Positions 35,393 to 47,131 of a DNA stretch of 64,000 bases are shown in pieces (the first letter of the stretch is position 1; the number at the start of each line of letters is the position of its first letter). The notes beneath the pieces are model-generated. The model made no database searches. It was not told the DNA's origin and worked only from the letters and a program-made list of their open reading frames with translations. Made by a program: the position numbers and the translations under genes. Where the stretch lies: contig JANFAH010000004.1 of the NCBI GenBank assembly GCA_024663395.1, positions 2,170,001 to 2,234,000 on the forward strand, written 5' to 3'. This stretch comes from Pisolithus tinctorius (Eukaryota; Basidiomycota; Agaricomycetes; Boletales; Pisolithaceae).

Positions 35393-37242
35393 ATGCCCAT
35401 CCCTGACTTCCGCGTCTCTCATCCAGACAAACTTGGATATCCAGACTACGACCACTGCGACCAGATGATCTTTGGCCCCCTCGACATCGACGTCTCCCAC
35501 TCGTCCCTCCACGCTCCATGGGACTCCTCTCGCGACTACGCATTCGCCCAGCCCGTGTCCCCAATCTTATCTGACCAGGCAATGTCCCCGCGCCGCCCCT
35601 CTGACTTCGACGTCCCAGACACGTCCCCTGCAAGTCCCCTCTACGACAACCCGTCGTTTGCAACCGTCGACGACCTCAATCCTCTCCTCGATATCGAGGA
35701 CAACAACAACTTATCTCAGTGGCTCAACGACTCCTATGCATTCGATCCGTCCTCTTCCTCTCCCATCCCAATACGGTCTAGCCACTCCGCCCCGCAGCCC
35801 AATCCCACCCTCTGCATGTCCTACTTGACGCAGAGTTCCTCTTTCTCTCCATCGGACATCGCAGCCTTACATTCCTTCCCTCGGTCTCTATCTCCGACAG
35901 ATGGCTCCGACGGTTATCTAAGTTCCCCATCTCTCCCCCTCGCTTCAATATCTCCTGCCGACACGTCCTTGAGACCACCGTCGTGGGCATCTCAGCTATG
36001 GGATCCATCTCTCTATCCCCCGTCCAACCCCTCCTCAGGACGGTCTTCGGCTCCACATCCCCCCCTATCTGAGATCCCTTACACAGCCAAGAAGCAACGT
36101 TTCCAACCGAGAAGGGAAACGAATCCCTCCAGTCTCATGCTCCAACCGTCTAGCGCCCCATCTCCTTTGCAGTCAAACATGCCAACTTTGACTCGCGGTT
36201 ACAGCCGCCGTGCGGAGTCCGTTAGTGTCACCGATGATCCTGATGCGACCATTCGCCGCAAGAAGAAGTCGCCGCCCGTTCAGGATGAGCATTCCAAGGA
36301 CATGAAATCGGCGGAAATTCGTGAGTCCAGCACAGCAATGTGTGTGTGTGTGTTCAGTCGTCATGCTGACTCGAAATGTCTATCTCCGATTTAGCTCCTG
36401 TGAAGTCACTCCTAAAGCTGCCAAAGTTAGCCCCTTCGGCATGGCAACTCTATTTCACAGACTGGATCCAACGCCACCAGGCAACGAGCACTAGGAAACT
36501 GAACGTCGCTCAAGCTGCCAAAGAAGCAGGTCAAGAGTACGCTAACCTGACACCAGAACAAAAAGAAGTACGCCGCGTTGCACACTTGCCTTTTCGCCAT
36601 TTGACATGTGCATTTCTCGTAGCCTTACAAACAGCGATCCCTTCTTCTCAAGCACGCACGGGAACGCGAGAACGAGTCTTATCTGCGATCGCTCTCCCCC
36701 GAGGAAATCAAACGCGAGAATGCTTTCCGCACGGCCCAACGCAAGGCGGGTCGGTCTCGAAAGAGCAATTTGAAGGATCTAAATGCGCCGAAGAAGCCTC
36801 TGAGTGCTTACTTCATGTTCTTGCAACACATACGGTCCGATCCTGTTCTGGTCAGGGAGATTTTCGGCGACGAACAAGAGACCACGAAGCAGAGCGTCCT
36901 TGCAGCCGCAAAGTGGCGATCGATGACAGATGACGAGCGTAAGGTTGGTATTGGTTGCATGGCTGGCTTACTTCATCCGATAAGGGGCTTTTGCTAACAT
37001 GCCCCTTTCAGCCGTTCCTGGCGCAAGCTGAACAAGAGAAACTAGAATACGAGACTGCCCGACGATTGTATGAGGAAGGCACGACCGGTCCTCCAAATAA
37101 CATCAATTTTAGCATTCTTCCCAGCTCGCCGTCAGACAGTCCATTTCACATCTTTCGCAACGTCAAGTCCGAATCCTTCAGCTCCGAGAGCGAAAGTGAA
37201 GGAATGACCCCGGACGACGGTAGCAGATATACCCGGTTTTGA
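35393..37242 (+). CDS. Protein with two HMG-box-like domains
   Basis: Starts MPIPDFRVSHPDKLGYPDYD. The first ~310 residues are Ser/Pro/Asp-rich and probably disordered, with a basic patch IRRKKKSPPV. Two HMG-type boxes follow. Box one: LAPSAWQLYFTDWIQRHQ, LNVAQAAKEAGQEYANLTPE and PYKQRSLLLKHARERENESY. Box two, after GRSRKSNLKDLNAPKKPLSA: YFMFLQHIRSDPVLVREIFG, QSVLAAAKWRSMTDDERK and PFLAQAEQEKLEYETARRLY. Introns: 36320-36394 (joins EI to PPVKSLLKLPK), 36569-36621 and 36943-37011. The C-terminal tail is Ser/Glu-rich. A DNA-bending chromatin or transcription factor; no mitochondrial presequence is seen, so a nuclear location is inferred. Confidence 0.85.
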
Positions 37243-37457
37243 AATTTGTTTCCTATATTCTCTCATTCCCTTGGTATATGCAGGTCTTTTTGTTCCCTCT
37301 TTTGAACACTCTTTAGTACGACACTGGACTCACCGTCACGACTTCGAGATGACTAGGGTTGCTGTACAATTAGATGCATTATAGTCTTTACCCATTTGTG
37401 TAGATATACCACTTCAGCGTTAGCGTAACGGCACACGGAGACGCTATGCTACTCTGA

Positions 37458-38263
37458 TTAATTCCGCTGTAGGGACAGATAAGCAACCATCTTTTGATGC
37501 GGGGCACCATCCTCATCGAACTCGTTCCCCTTAAAGCAGCGTGACGTTCCATACGTATCAATCAAAAAGCCTGATAACATCGGAAAGCGAAAATCACCTC
37601 TGCAAGATAACCATACCTTGAAAGAATCAAAAGCATGTGATAATGATGAGCCGGGCGCCAGTGACACGAATCACTACACGCGGAAGTAAACCACGTACTT
37701 TGAATAGAACGGTTTGACAGGTATCTGTGAATGTGCAACCACCTTCACAAATTCGACATCTGATGGATGTTTCGCGTCTTCTTTTACCCACCCGTGGAGA
37801 GCAAGGACGAGATCCCGGCCGAAGCGATGTCGTCGGTAGGACTTGAGAACGGCAAGCCGGCTTAGCTTGTAGTAAACGTCCCCATTGCTGCCAACCATCT
37901 TCGTCCCACGAATGGTGCCGATGGCGAGCTTGGAAGGCAAAAGCCGAAGCAGAAAGTGAGTTGCTGTCGGATCATATCTGATCGTATTTGTCAGGAGGCG
38001 CGCGCGCTTACTACACAAGGAACGAGATGTGTGACAGAACAATGGGGTTGCTGTGGAACGAAAGAAGCCACATAATTGGGATAGACGTACTTGTCGTACT
38101 CGTCTTCCAATGAGAAACCTTGTTCATGCACAAATACCTCGACTCGGACGCCGAGGCACTGATCCAGGAGTGGCTGCCGATCCGGATGACTGCCAGCAGG
38201 GACTATGATAATCTCGTGGTCTGGAGCGACAGGAACCAGTGCAGGAGCGACCTGATTAGACAT
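37458..38263 (-). CDS. GNAT-family N-acetyltransferase
   Basis: Start MSNQVAPALVPVAPDHEIII at 38263. Exon 1 encodes LDQCLGVRVEVFVHEQGFSL and EDEYD; an intron (about 38093-37978) joins it to KYDPTATHFLLRL. The acetyl-CoA loop region follows as KLSRLAVLKSYRRHRFGRDL, then VEFVKVVAHSQIPVKPFYSK. Exon 3 is only 19 nt (37616-37598) and supplies YGYLAE; exon 4 gives GNEFDEDGAPHQKMVAYL and ends at 37458. The join reconstitutes the family signature FYxKYGY...FDEDGAPHxKM. The acetyl-acceptor is unknown; relatives include small-molecule amine acetyltransferases of the Gna1/YjcF-like type. Convergent with the HMG gene. Confidence 0.86.
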
Positions 38264-38981
38264 CGGAATGTCCAGACCGTCCGATACTATCGCAGGGTTG
38301 GGGAAAGTGACAGGATCTTGCCACTGGGCGATACGTCGCAGAATTGAAGCTAAGTACCTAAAACGAGCGCTGGGAACTAGGATCGGTTCGATTTTTGTAA
38401 TCACCGGTATGTACATAGACAAGCGCGACGCTATTCTGAGAATGCCAAATCATCATCAGACATATGACACGGAAGTGGCGAGTCACATGGCGCCCCACCA
38501 TACCCGTATTTACTTCTTGCGAGCCGGTTTTGTGGGACGAAGACGAGATTCGAGCCAATCCTGCTATCATAGCGGTGGCAGCGAGTCGGATGCAACGATA
38601 CGTCGTCAGATTAGGCACATCGTACCGAGGGTCGATCCGAACGTCTTATCATGGCTTTATTTATTAAACTTAACTCAGTCGTCTCTTTCCCCCTGCAGAA
38701 AATGAAAAACATATATACGCCAAAGCCCGAAGTAATACGACTGGCCAGTAGGTGGCGCGTGGCGTCAGAACCAAACGCCACCAAATACCTCTGTTTCGGA
38801 CTTTGGGCCAAGCTGAGTATACGCTTGGCCAACTCTTTCCGACCTGCAATCAAGCTTGCAGGGGTTTAGGTCTGCAGGCAGGTAAATAGGGCTTGAGCCG
38901 TGCATAATTAAGGTTTTAGCGTCTCATGACTCCGGAAGTTTTCAACACAGGCTTGCAGGGCACCGCGAATGTCGACTGCCC
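38264..38981. other. Divergent region, GNAT / PPR gene
   Basis: About 720 bp upstream of both start codons. Open frames in it are not supported as coding; no distinct element recognised. Confidence 0.5.
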
Positions 38982-41900
38982 ATGATCGAACCTCTGGCTG
39001 CAGCTATTGTTAACGGCGTCCTTCCTCGAACATCCGCTCGTCGTACGTCTGTCCTCAAGTCCGCCGCTATATTAATGGGAAACCACGCACGAAAACCGTT
39101 TCCGGAAGATTTTTTCACTCCCCATCCACGCTCATGGAAAGGCAAGGAGAGGGCGCAGGACCCGGTCACGTTTGAATGCAGCGCATGCACCGGTCCTTTC
39201 GCCGGTCCGAATTCGGGCATTTGCTGCGCTACGAGGCATTCTTTATGGTGTCCGAGTAATTACCAGTTTTTCGTCTTGGCTCTGCTTGTTTCTAACCACT
39301 TCCATTTTGAAGAACGTACCCGGGTGTTCACGAGGAACGAGATAACCCCTCGTAGGCTTCCAGGAACCGGTAGCGGAACGGTTCCGAGAAGCACCCGGCG
39401 ACATTCATCATCGTCTGCTCCGCAGAAACACACTCTACAAAGTCACATGCTCGAAACGGTCTCTTCTCAATCACAAGCACACCATGACCCTGTAACGACA
39501 AACCTGTCCGGCACGATGGACATACGCTCCCTGCTCCACCCGTCCGTTCCTTTTGACCCAAATACAGCGTGGGCCCTCTATAGCGAATCCGTAAAGGATG
39601 ATGTCTATGATCCGTTCACCCCCGATGAACGTCTTTTGTTTATGGAGAAGCTCGTAAATGCGGTTGAACCAGAACTTTATGAACAGACAAGCATTTCTGC
39701 CTTGCACAAATGGGGTCTTCGTCTACATTCCATGATGCATGGGAGGGATGTTTGCGTTGCTAACATCCTGTCCGAGGACTTTCGCAAACTGTGTCTTTCC
39801 GCGCGTATTTATGCATTAATGGGTGACCTCACAGGCGCCGTACAAATTGCGAGGGAAGGGTGGAAGCGGCATTTGACGGAGGCCGAACAGGGGAAGCTTG
39901 TCGACGTCTATCGAACTCTTCTCATAATGGCGCATTTACGTGAAGGGAGCACTGCTACGCTCAACCTGGTCGTTGAAGAATGGAACGTTCTAGGGCCATA
40001 CGTCGGAAGTTATCACAATGCCTTCGTCGGGACTTCGTTTGAGACCAAGTCGGAATCCTTACGACACACCGTCCGCAAAATAATCGCAGAGGTCACCAAT
40101 GGCGCTGCCTTATTATCGTCGCGTTGGAAACATGGTGAGCAAGATTTAATGCGCACAGCTGAGCTACTCCTCCTGTCGTATATCCCGGAGGGTTCTTTGG
40201 AGGAAGCCCATGCCGTCATGGTTGAAATGCGGTCGCTACGATTATCTCTCCCTATTTCCCATCAGACAGCTTTGATCCGAAGGCTTGCCAAAGCCAACTC
40301 GTTCGTTCTCGCTAACGAGGTATTTTCGTTCATCTCCCCGTCGAATTATAAGCCATACCTCTCCGTCGGATTGTATCTGTATGCTCGCCAGGGAAACATT
40401 ACACGTGCAGAAGAATTCTTCAACAACCTCCGAAAACAGGATTGTCTTTCTCCTACCGACAAGGCGATGCTAATGCATGCGTATGCCGTTTCCGCGCGGG
40501 TTGAGACCGTCATCGACCTCTTCAACGAGTTCTTTCCTGAGGATGGGGAGGAGAAGCCTACGATTTTCCACTACACGACCGTCGTCCTCGCGTTTGCTCA
40601 GCGGGGCGATTTCGAAGGACTGAACTTTTGGTTGAAGGCGATGATGGAAGCTGGTCATCCACCGGATGCCCATGTGTATAGCATTATCCTGGAGAGCTTT
40701 GCTAGTCGGGGTGACGTGGATACGGTGGCCGTTATCTTGGATCAAATGCGTGTTGCCAATATACAACCCAGCCGCGTCCACTATACCACCGTCATCAAAT
40801 TCCTGGCGCAGAGACGTGATCCCGCGTCTGCGGAAGCTATCTACAAGAGGGCTTTGCAAGAGGGCATCGTACCGGATCGTATTATGATCACGGCTCTTAT
40901 GAATGCTCACGTCGAAGCAGGCTCATGGCCCGGCGTTATCCGCATCTTCGATTTTCTCAAGGGATCTGGGCATCGTAAAATTCCCCTCACCATTGAAGTT
41001 TACAACACACTCCTCAAGGCATACGTGATGATCGGCACGCCATTTCACACCGTATCTATGCTCTTCCGCAGGTTGCAGTCAACAGCCGCACGTCCTGACG
41101 CATACACGTATGCGTTGGTAATTCAGTCGGCTTGCGACGCTGGTCTGATGAATGTTGCTTCTGATCTGTTCGCGGAAATGGAGGACAGGGTCGGAAAATG
41201 GGAGCCGCGCCGTGGGATCGAGGTCTATGTATTGACCATTATCATGGCAGGCCATCTCCGATTGGGGCACAAGTCACAGGCCAAGGCTGTCTACGACGAC
41301 ATGATCGCCCGCGGCATCCAGCCCACATCCATTACATTCTCACAGATACTTCAAGCGTACGGAAACCAGGGAACCGAGGACAGTCTGCGAATTGCTGAGG
41401 CCTTTCTCCGAGGTATAGTTGAATCAGACCCCCAGCGGCAGGTTTGGGCGACGCCAAAGTCTCTACAGTCAGCGCTCGAGGAACTTTATAGTCCTTTGAT
41501 GACCGTGTACAGCAAACAGCGCGATCCCAAGGCCGTAGAACGCCTGTTCGAGGCTATGCTTGAAGCCGGAGGCGAGCCAACACTTTTGTCGCTTACTATT
41601 CTCTTGGACGTTTACCGTCGGACCGACAACATCACGGCCATCCGCAAGGTGTGGGAACAAATATGGGAGCTTGCCTTGCGTCTCTCTCGTGTGGACGAGC
41701 TATTCAAGGGTGAAGACAATGCACCTACGAATCCATTGTCACGCCAATCCAATTTGCTATGTTTACCTCTATCCATTTATATCGACGCTCTTTCCGCAGC
41801 AGGTCATCACAGTGCCGTACCTGAGATTTGGCTCAAGGTCAGGTCACAGGGATTTAGCTTCGACTCTCATAATTGGAATCATCTCGCGGTTGCGCTTGTA

Positions 41901-42464
41901 AGGGCAGCCGAACTCGATCGTGCCTTTGCGGTGGTCGAGCGGGTCATTCTACCGTACCAGTGCCAGAGCCTGATTGTGGCGAGTACCAGAGACCGCTTCC
42001 CGGAATCACCTTTAACGTTTGACGCGGCACCGCCCGACGTGGACAGCCCTGTGCCGGAGTCCCCTCTCCACCGACAAAAGCGACGAGTGGCTGCCGTTAA
42101 GCTCGTTACTAAGAGGTCTAGGCACAATTTGGATATAGATGGAGATCCGGACGACTTTGCACATCCCTTACACATCCTCCACCAAATCTTACCTTCCTGG
42201 AACGTGTGGCGTCCTCATCATATTATTCTAGAGCTCTTGGCAAGCGTGCTTCGTCATCTACAGGGTGGACGGGTTGTTCAGCCGGTGGGCGTCTCGCAGC
42301 AATCAGCCGGATCAGACAATGTTGTGAGCCGGGCCAAGATGGCTAGTGATACCCTCCAGCGCATCTACGACGAGTACCCATCTACGGTCCGGGCCGTGCT
42401 GCTCCACGAAAGGGCATTATCTCGGAGAAATGCAATCAAAAGGGCAGATGATGGGTGGAGCTGA
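38982..42464 (+). CDS. Large intronless PPR-repeat mitochondrial protein
   Basis: One open frame of 1160 codons, unusual here because nearly all neighbours are intron-rich. Basic, Ser/Ala/Arg-rich N-terminus fits a mitochondrial presequence. Pentatricopeptide-like helical hairpins are visible through about residues 430-900, for example IFHYTTVVLAFAQRGDFEGL, HVYSIILESFASRGDVDTVA, VHYTTVIKFLAQRRDPASAE, EVYNTLLKAYVMIGTPFHTV, YTYALVIQSACDAGLMNVAS and TFSQILQAYGNQG. Fungal proteins of this kind (Cya5/Ppr-type) bind specific mitochondrial transcripts for stability or translation. The C-terminus is conserved-looking (HPLHILHQILPSWNVWRPHH). The RNA target is not predictable from the sequence. Confidence 0.87.
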   Translation: MIEPLAAAIVNGVLPRTSARRTSVLKSAAILMGNHARKPFPEDFFTPHPRSWKGKERAQDPVTFECSACTGPFAGPNSGICCATRHSLWCPSNYQFFVLALLVSNHFHFEERTRVFTRNEITPRRLPGTGSGTVPRSTRRHSSSSAPQKHTLQSHMLETVSSQSQAHHDPVTTNLSGTMDIRSLLHPSVPFDPNTAWALYSESVKDDVYDPFTPDERLLFMEKLVNAVEPELYEQTSISALHKWGLRLHSMMHGRDVCVANILSEDFRKLCLSARIYALMGDLTGAVQIAREGWKRHLTEAEQGKLVDVYRTLLIMAHLREGSTATLNLVVEEWNVLGPYVGSYHNAFVGTSFETKSESLRHTVRKIIAEVTNGAALLSSRWKHGEQDLMRTAELLLLSYIPEGSLEEAHAVMVEMRSLRLSLPISHQTALIRRLAKANSFVLANEVFSFISPSNYKPYLSVGLYLYARQGNITRAEEFFNNLRKQDCLSPTDKAMLMHAYAVSARVETVIDLFNEFFPEDGEEKPTIFHYTTVVLAFAQRGDFEGLNFWLKAMMEAGHPPDAHVYSIILESFASRGDVDTVAVILDQMRVANIQPSRVHYTTVIKFLAQRRDPASAEAIYKRALQEGIVPDRIMITALMNAHVEAGSWPGVIRIFDFLKGSGHRKIPLTIEVYNTLLKAYVMIGTPFHTVSMLFRRLQSTAARPDAYTYALVIQSACDAGLMNVASDLFAEMEDRVGKWEPRRGIEVYVLTIIMAGHLRLGHKSQAKAVYDDMIARGIQPTSITFSQILQAYGNQGTEDSLRIAEAFLRGIVESDPQRQVWATPKSLQSALEELYSPLMTVYSKQRDPKAVERLFEAMLEAGGEPTLLSLTILLDVYRRTDNITAIRKVWEQIWELALRLSRVDELFKGEDNAPTNPLSRQSNLLCLPLSIYIDALSAAGHHSAVPEIWLKVRSQGFSFDSHNWNHLAVALVRAAELDRAFAVVERVILPYQCQSLIVASTRDRFPESPLTFDAAPPDVDSPVPESPLHRQKRRVAAVKLVTKRSRHNLDIDGDPDDFAHPLHILHQILPSWNVWRPHHIILELLASVLRHLQGGRVVQPVGVSQQSAGSDNVVSRAKMASDTLQRIYDEYPSTVRAVLLHERALSRRNAIKRADDGWS

Positions 42465-42580
42465 TCCAGGCTCAAAAATCAAACGAAGTGTTACATTACT
42501 AGTTGATGAGGGAGACAATGCATGATGGATGATGATACGCTGCACCAAAATTAATTGTCCAATAGAGGCTTGGTGAAGTC

Positions 42581-44457
42581 TCATCGCGTGTCATCCGATT
42601 CGTCGGAGTCCCCAGATTCTCCTTGATGTGTTCTCCGGCTTTGCCCGGAGCCAGTGCCGTGGCGGTTTCGCTGCAAGGTCGGTCGTAATGAGTATCCGAT
42701 GCCTGGTCCGAAGGAAGGGCTCACCAGTGGCAGTTTCTGTCCCTGATTGCCAAATGCAATCGACAACGGTGTTGTGTCTTGCGGGTATAGAGTGTCAAAC
42801 CTCTCCCTTTCTCAGAACAAGCGCACTTGCGTACCTGGCACACCTGGAAATCGCTTGGCAGAGTAGACAGTAAAGGCCTCCGTAAATGTTTGTGCTAAAA
42901 CAGGGGATGAAGCGGTGTGTACACGAGTAGCAGCTGACCCGGGTGTTGGTGAACTGCAGAAAAGTTAGTAGGCGAGTAAGATGACGTAGTTCAGCGACGC
43001 CCTCACTCTCCAACGTTCATCAAGCGTAATCGAAGTCGAAATTTCCCTATAAATTTATGTTAAAGCAAAGGCAGAACGTGTTGTGAGCGAACAAACCTTC
43101 AGTGCGTACTGACAGGTCCTGGAAAAGAAAAAAGATTCCCGGTCTGCGGTGCTCATCCAAGAGACGACAGGCATTTGAAGAAAGCGGTCCCACAAGTGTG
43201 CGGGTATAAGTGTGTCGGGAAAGGGAATGTGCGCTGGCAGGTGATGAAGATGAGGACGTGCTCTGAGAATAGTTATGTTGGTAGTATGTGGTTTGTGGAG
43301 ATTGATGTGGGTGAATAGGTGAGCTGTAAACTGTCGGGTTGTCATATCCCGGTCCTGCCACGCTATACGATTCCTGCGGATATCTGCCCTGACCTGATGA
43401 TTGGTCAGAGAGAACACGGGACAGAGCCTATGCGTAGGATTCACCTATGTCTGCTGGTGGATGCGGCCGCGCTGTGGAGTCAACCTCCTGGTTACCGTAG
43501 ACACTGCCTTGAGAGGGAGTAGGCAGCCCATATGGAGGGTCCGCTACGGCTGACCAACTCCGAAAATTGCTCGTGTCATGATCGGTACGAAAGCCGGTCT
43601 GTCCATGCCAGGGTTCTGCCGAGGTGACCGCTTGCATGCCGTTTCTTGGAGCGCCACGAAGCATGGGATTCTGGAAGTTGGAGCGATCGACTTGCCCAGA
43701 GCCAGTTGCATGTGCATAACCCCATCCACCTGGAGAATCCGGCGAGGAGGTGAATGGACTTGACCCGGGATAACTGGCAGAATCAGGTATAGGTGTGCCC
43801 CCAGTTACGTACGGATAATTGGGGTGGTTATACCCAGGCGCTGACGGGGCACAGCCCAGGACCGGGTTGACTGAGGACTACATCGTGCGGGCGGCGAGTG
43901 GTGAATGTAAGAGATCCTGCATTGAGTGGCGAGAACTAACCTGTGCGTCCATTGGGATGCGAGACGGCTCAGTGGCGGAAGTTGGAGTGGAATGGGAGGA
44001 AGGTGGACTAGGGTGGTCGCTACGAGGAGAGTGCACCGTCGGATTACTGCCTCTTTGGTGCTTGGATTTGTTCGCACCGACGGGTACATACCGGTCCGAC
44101 GCCGACGAGGGGTGTAGAACGAGGTTCATCTCTCGTGACCCATCGGCCGACCAAAGGTCGACGGTGACGAGGAAAAAAGAGCAGTCCACTTCGCTGCGGA
44201 TATTAGTCAGTGCAAAAATAGAGGACCGAAGTACCTCACGCCTACTCGACATCTACGATGGAATTATCCTCTCGTCGAACAACCATTTTGGCAACGACTG
44301 CAGGGGCCAAAGGTCGTCGATCCTGGTGGCGAGGTTACAAGGGTGATGACTGCGCGCCGGGAGGCGGAATTCGGCGTACCTTGTCACCAAACCCGCACAT
44401 GCGAGCGCGAATTGGGTGCTGCACTACTTCGAGAGAGTAATGTCTGTGAAATGACAT
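42581..44457 (-). CDS. velB: VelB-type velvet regulator
   Basis: Velvet-domain DNA-binding regulator of development and secondary metabolism, partner of VeA and VosA in ascomycetes. The velvet domain is split as in VelB. N-half: HYSLEVVQHPIRARMCGFGD, DRRPLAPAVVAKMVVRRED, VDCSFFLVTVDLWSADG and REMNLVLHPSS. Then about 170 residues of Ser/Pro/Tyr/Gln-rich insert. C-half: TRTLVGPLSSNACRLLDEHR, GIFFLFQDLSVRTEGKFRL, RLRLMNVG, SSPVLAQTFTEAFTVYSAKR, FPGVPDTTPLSIAFGNQGQK and LPL. The insert is cut by introns at 43940-43878 and about 43429-43386, and the last intron (42724-42671) is 54 nt without an in-frame stop. Start at 44457 (MSFHRHYSLEV); an upstream exon is possible. Confidence 0.89.
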
Positions 44458-45696
44458 TGAGAGAAAGGACGGACGAAATGCTTTCCACTGACTTGCGACC
44501 AAACCATTGTGACCACTGACCAGAATTGCTGGAGTCACCGTAACGCGTGGAGCTGTCGGTGGTGATGCGAGAGCTCGTCTTTTGCATGGTCTACTGGAGG
44601 CACGAGCGGTGGCTTCACGACTGTGTTTCAAGTCCGGTCCAATTTAGACGGACGAAGAACTTGACACTTGTGAATCTGATAAGATAACTGTTCTCACGTC
44701 GAGAATATCGCGGAAGAATTCCGAACGAGCACTAGAATGACTGGAAGGAAGAGGGGACCACGAATGTCATGAGGGTTAGTCATCTCTGTCGAGTAGCTGT
44801 ATATAAAGACGCGGTTGAACGGAAAGTACCTGTAAATTCTCAGCGGTTTCTACTTTGCAAGTCACAAACACCGCGGACGGTGTGCTTCTCGCAGGATGTA
44901 CGTGCTCGATAGTTGATTAATATTCACGCTTGGTCGTGCGGTTCGTCGCAAGAAATGATGAAGCCAGTAAAAGGGACTGACAGGCGGCCGTGGTTGGTGT
45001 TAACGTTGATCTGATCCCCTTTAGCGAAGTTGTTGATGCCGCCTCCTGAAATACAAAATCTAGCTGATCGCTTGCTCGGCGGTCTCCCGCAGATCTCCAC
45101 GCCCCTCCCAGACGTAAACTGTTTGCCCGTTCAAGGGAACCTTCGAATTGAGCCTTTCCGTCGGTTCGTTTCAATCACGACATTCAATTATCATTCCATG
45201 TCTCGTGAACCTGACCAGAATGAAAACCTCGAGGCAGCCAGGTGGCAGGTCCCATCGGCACCACATGGACCGTGGACCGACACTGCAGGGCCTCCCTTCC
45301 AGCATTGATATCTGATGGCTGAGTCCCGTTCTCAAGGGATCACATCAGAACTATTAGGCCATCTGCTAAAAGCCTAATTATCACCCTGGGAACAAGAACA
45401 CACAGCCAGGTGGTATGGATAGCCCCATCGTATGTGCAAGTCCAAGTTCCTCATCCTCTTCTGCTTCCATTTCACGGTTACATAGAAGCCGCCGCTACAG
45501 TTATCAACCTGTCCGAGATTTTGTTTCATTCGCCGCACGGGACATGCTCGAGCGGAGATGACCACTGCCTAGAATTGGCAACCAATTAGTAATAACCAGT
45601 AGGACGTATCAGTTTTCCCACGCAACATTTCTTCCTCAAGCTCAAACACACTGCCCTTCCGTCGGGTCAGCAAGCAGTTGTGCACGCCAAGTAAGG
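44458..45696. other. 1.2-kb divergent region, velB / ArfGAP1
   Basis: Long upstream region shared by both genes. A TATA-like run lies near 44797-44806. The open frame at 44917-45174 minus is not recognised and has no supporting splice structure. Confidence 0.5.
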
Positions 45697-47131
45697 ATGG
45701 ACCAAGCGACCGCAAAGAAAACACTCCAAGAGCTCATCAAACGCGAGGACTTGAAAAACAAGCATTGTGTTGACTGTGGAAACCCCAACCCCCAATGGGC
45801 GTCAGGTAGACAATTCGATTAGTACTACATTCTCAATCAGAATTCACGTGCACTTCTTCAGTGAGCTTCGCCATCTTCATCTGCCTACAGTGTGCAGGTA
45901 TACACAGAGGCTTCGGCGTACATATCAGGTATTAAGAATACTGGCAAACCGATGATTGCGTGACATATCCGATTTCCAGTTTTGTGAGATCAGTCTCAAT
46001 GGATACCTGGCAATATGATCAAATAAGACGCATGCAGGTACGTATACCACAAATTTCAACGGATCACCAACACATCATCAAACGTAGCTTGGAGGAAATG
46101 ATCCCTTTCACATCTTTTTGCGGTCTTACACACCCGCTGATGAAGGGGGGTACAAAGATGGGATGAGTTCATATGACCTTTACCATTGCTGGGCGGCAAC
46201 CCAGTATCGCGAAAAGGTTTGTTCCGCTTTTTGATGACCGAGGTTGTTACTCAGACGTCTCCAGTTGGACTGCGAGGTCGCAGGTCGTCCGTGGTCTCCT
46301 TCGAGCCCTCCTGCCGGGCGTGTGACCACACCAACGAGACCCGCTTCTGCCCAAGGTCTTAGAAAGTCCCGTGCAGTATCGCGTAACCCTGTGGGCGGCA
46401 CGTCGTCCAACAGTTCATTCGGCATTTCTACTCAACCATCTTCTGACGTCTCTGGCGCGGACCAAAAAGCTGCCAACGAAGCCTATTTTGCGGCACTTGG
46501 TCAAGCGAATGCCTCACGTCCAGTTGACTTGCCACCTTCACAAGGGGGCCGTTATCAGGGGTTCGGCAATACCCCTTCTCCATCGCAACATCCATTTCTC
46601 AACTCAACTTCTTCTGCGGCTCCGTCACTAGCCGATTTCCAAGAAAATCCTACAGCCGCTCTTAGCAAGGGCTGGTCCATCTTGTCCACAGTTGTCGGTG
46701 GCGCTTCGCGTGCATTCAATGAGACAGTCATCCAACCTGGTATGGAACGTGTCAAGGACCCCAATTTCCAGGCTAGCATTCGCGGGTACGTTTCCGAGGC
46801 GCAAAGGCGTGCCCAGCTCGCGGGCCAGTCTGCCAATGAATGGTCGAAGACGCAACTTGGGGTCGATGTTGCCGATCATGTGGGAGGTATCGTGGGTTCA
46901 GTCAGGGACCAGATTGGTTCTGGACCTCCAGGTTTAGGATATAATTCCCTTGCCACCCACAACCAAGCCGAAACATCCGGATTGTATCATGATGACACAG
47001 ACGATTTTTTCCACGAGTATTCCGATGCAACCGCTAGCGTTTCTCAGACCTCGACACAACATTCACTACAACCCTCGGATGCTCAGGTCTCGAAAAAGGA
47101 TGACGGTTGGGATGATTGGCAAGACTTTTAG
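45697..47131 (+). CDS. GCS1: ArfGAP1/Gcs1-type Arf GTPase-activating protein
   Basis: Stimulates GTP hydrolysis on Arf1 in COPI trafficking at the Golgi. The ArfGAP zinc finger is complete: CVDCGNPNPQWAS joins VSFAIFICLQCAGIHRGFGV, a CX2CX16CX2C finger with the catalytic arginine in HRGFG, followed by SFVRSVSMDTWQYDQIRRMQ, LGGNDPFHIFLRSYTPADEG and YDLYHCWAATQYREK. Introns lie after QWAS, after VHI, after RRMQ and after YREK; the last uses the acceptor at about 46269 to give LDCEVAGRPWSP. The C-terminal half contains amphipathic ALPS-like segments (SKGWSILSTVVGGASRAFNE) that sense curved membrane, and ends KKDDGWDDWQDF. Stop at 47129-47131. Confidence 0.92.

Noticed and set aside
37458..37667. 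GNAT C-terminus read directly as GDFRFPMLSGFLIDTYG
   Set aside because: A 19-nt exon plus intron gives the conserved YGYLAEGNEFDEDG sequence instead.
43800..43940. Frameshift in the velB insert
   Set aside because: A 63-nt intron (43940-43878) with acceptor GATGTAG keeps the frame, so no lesion is needed.
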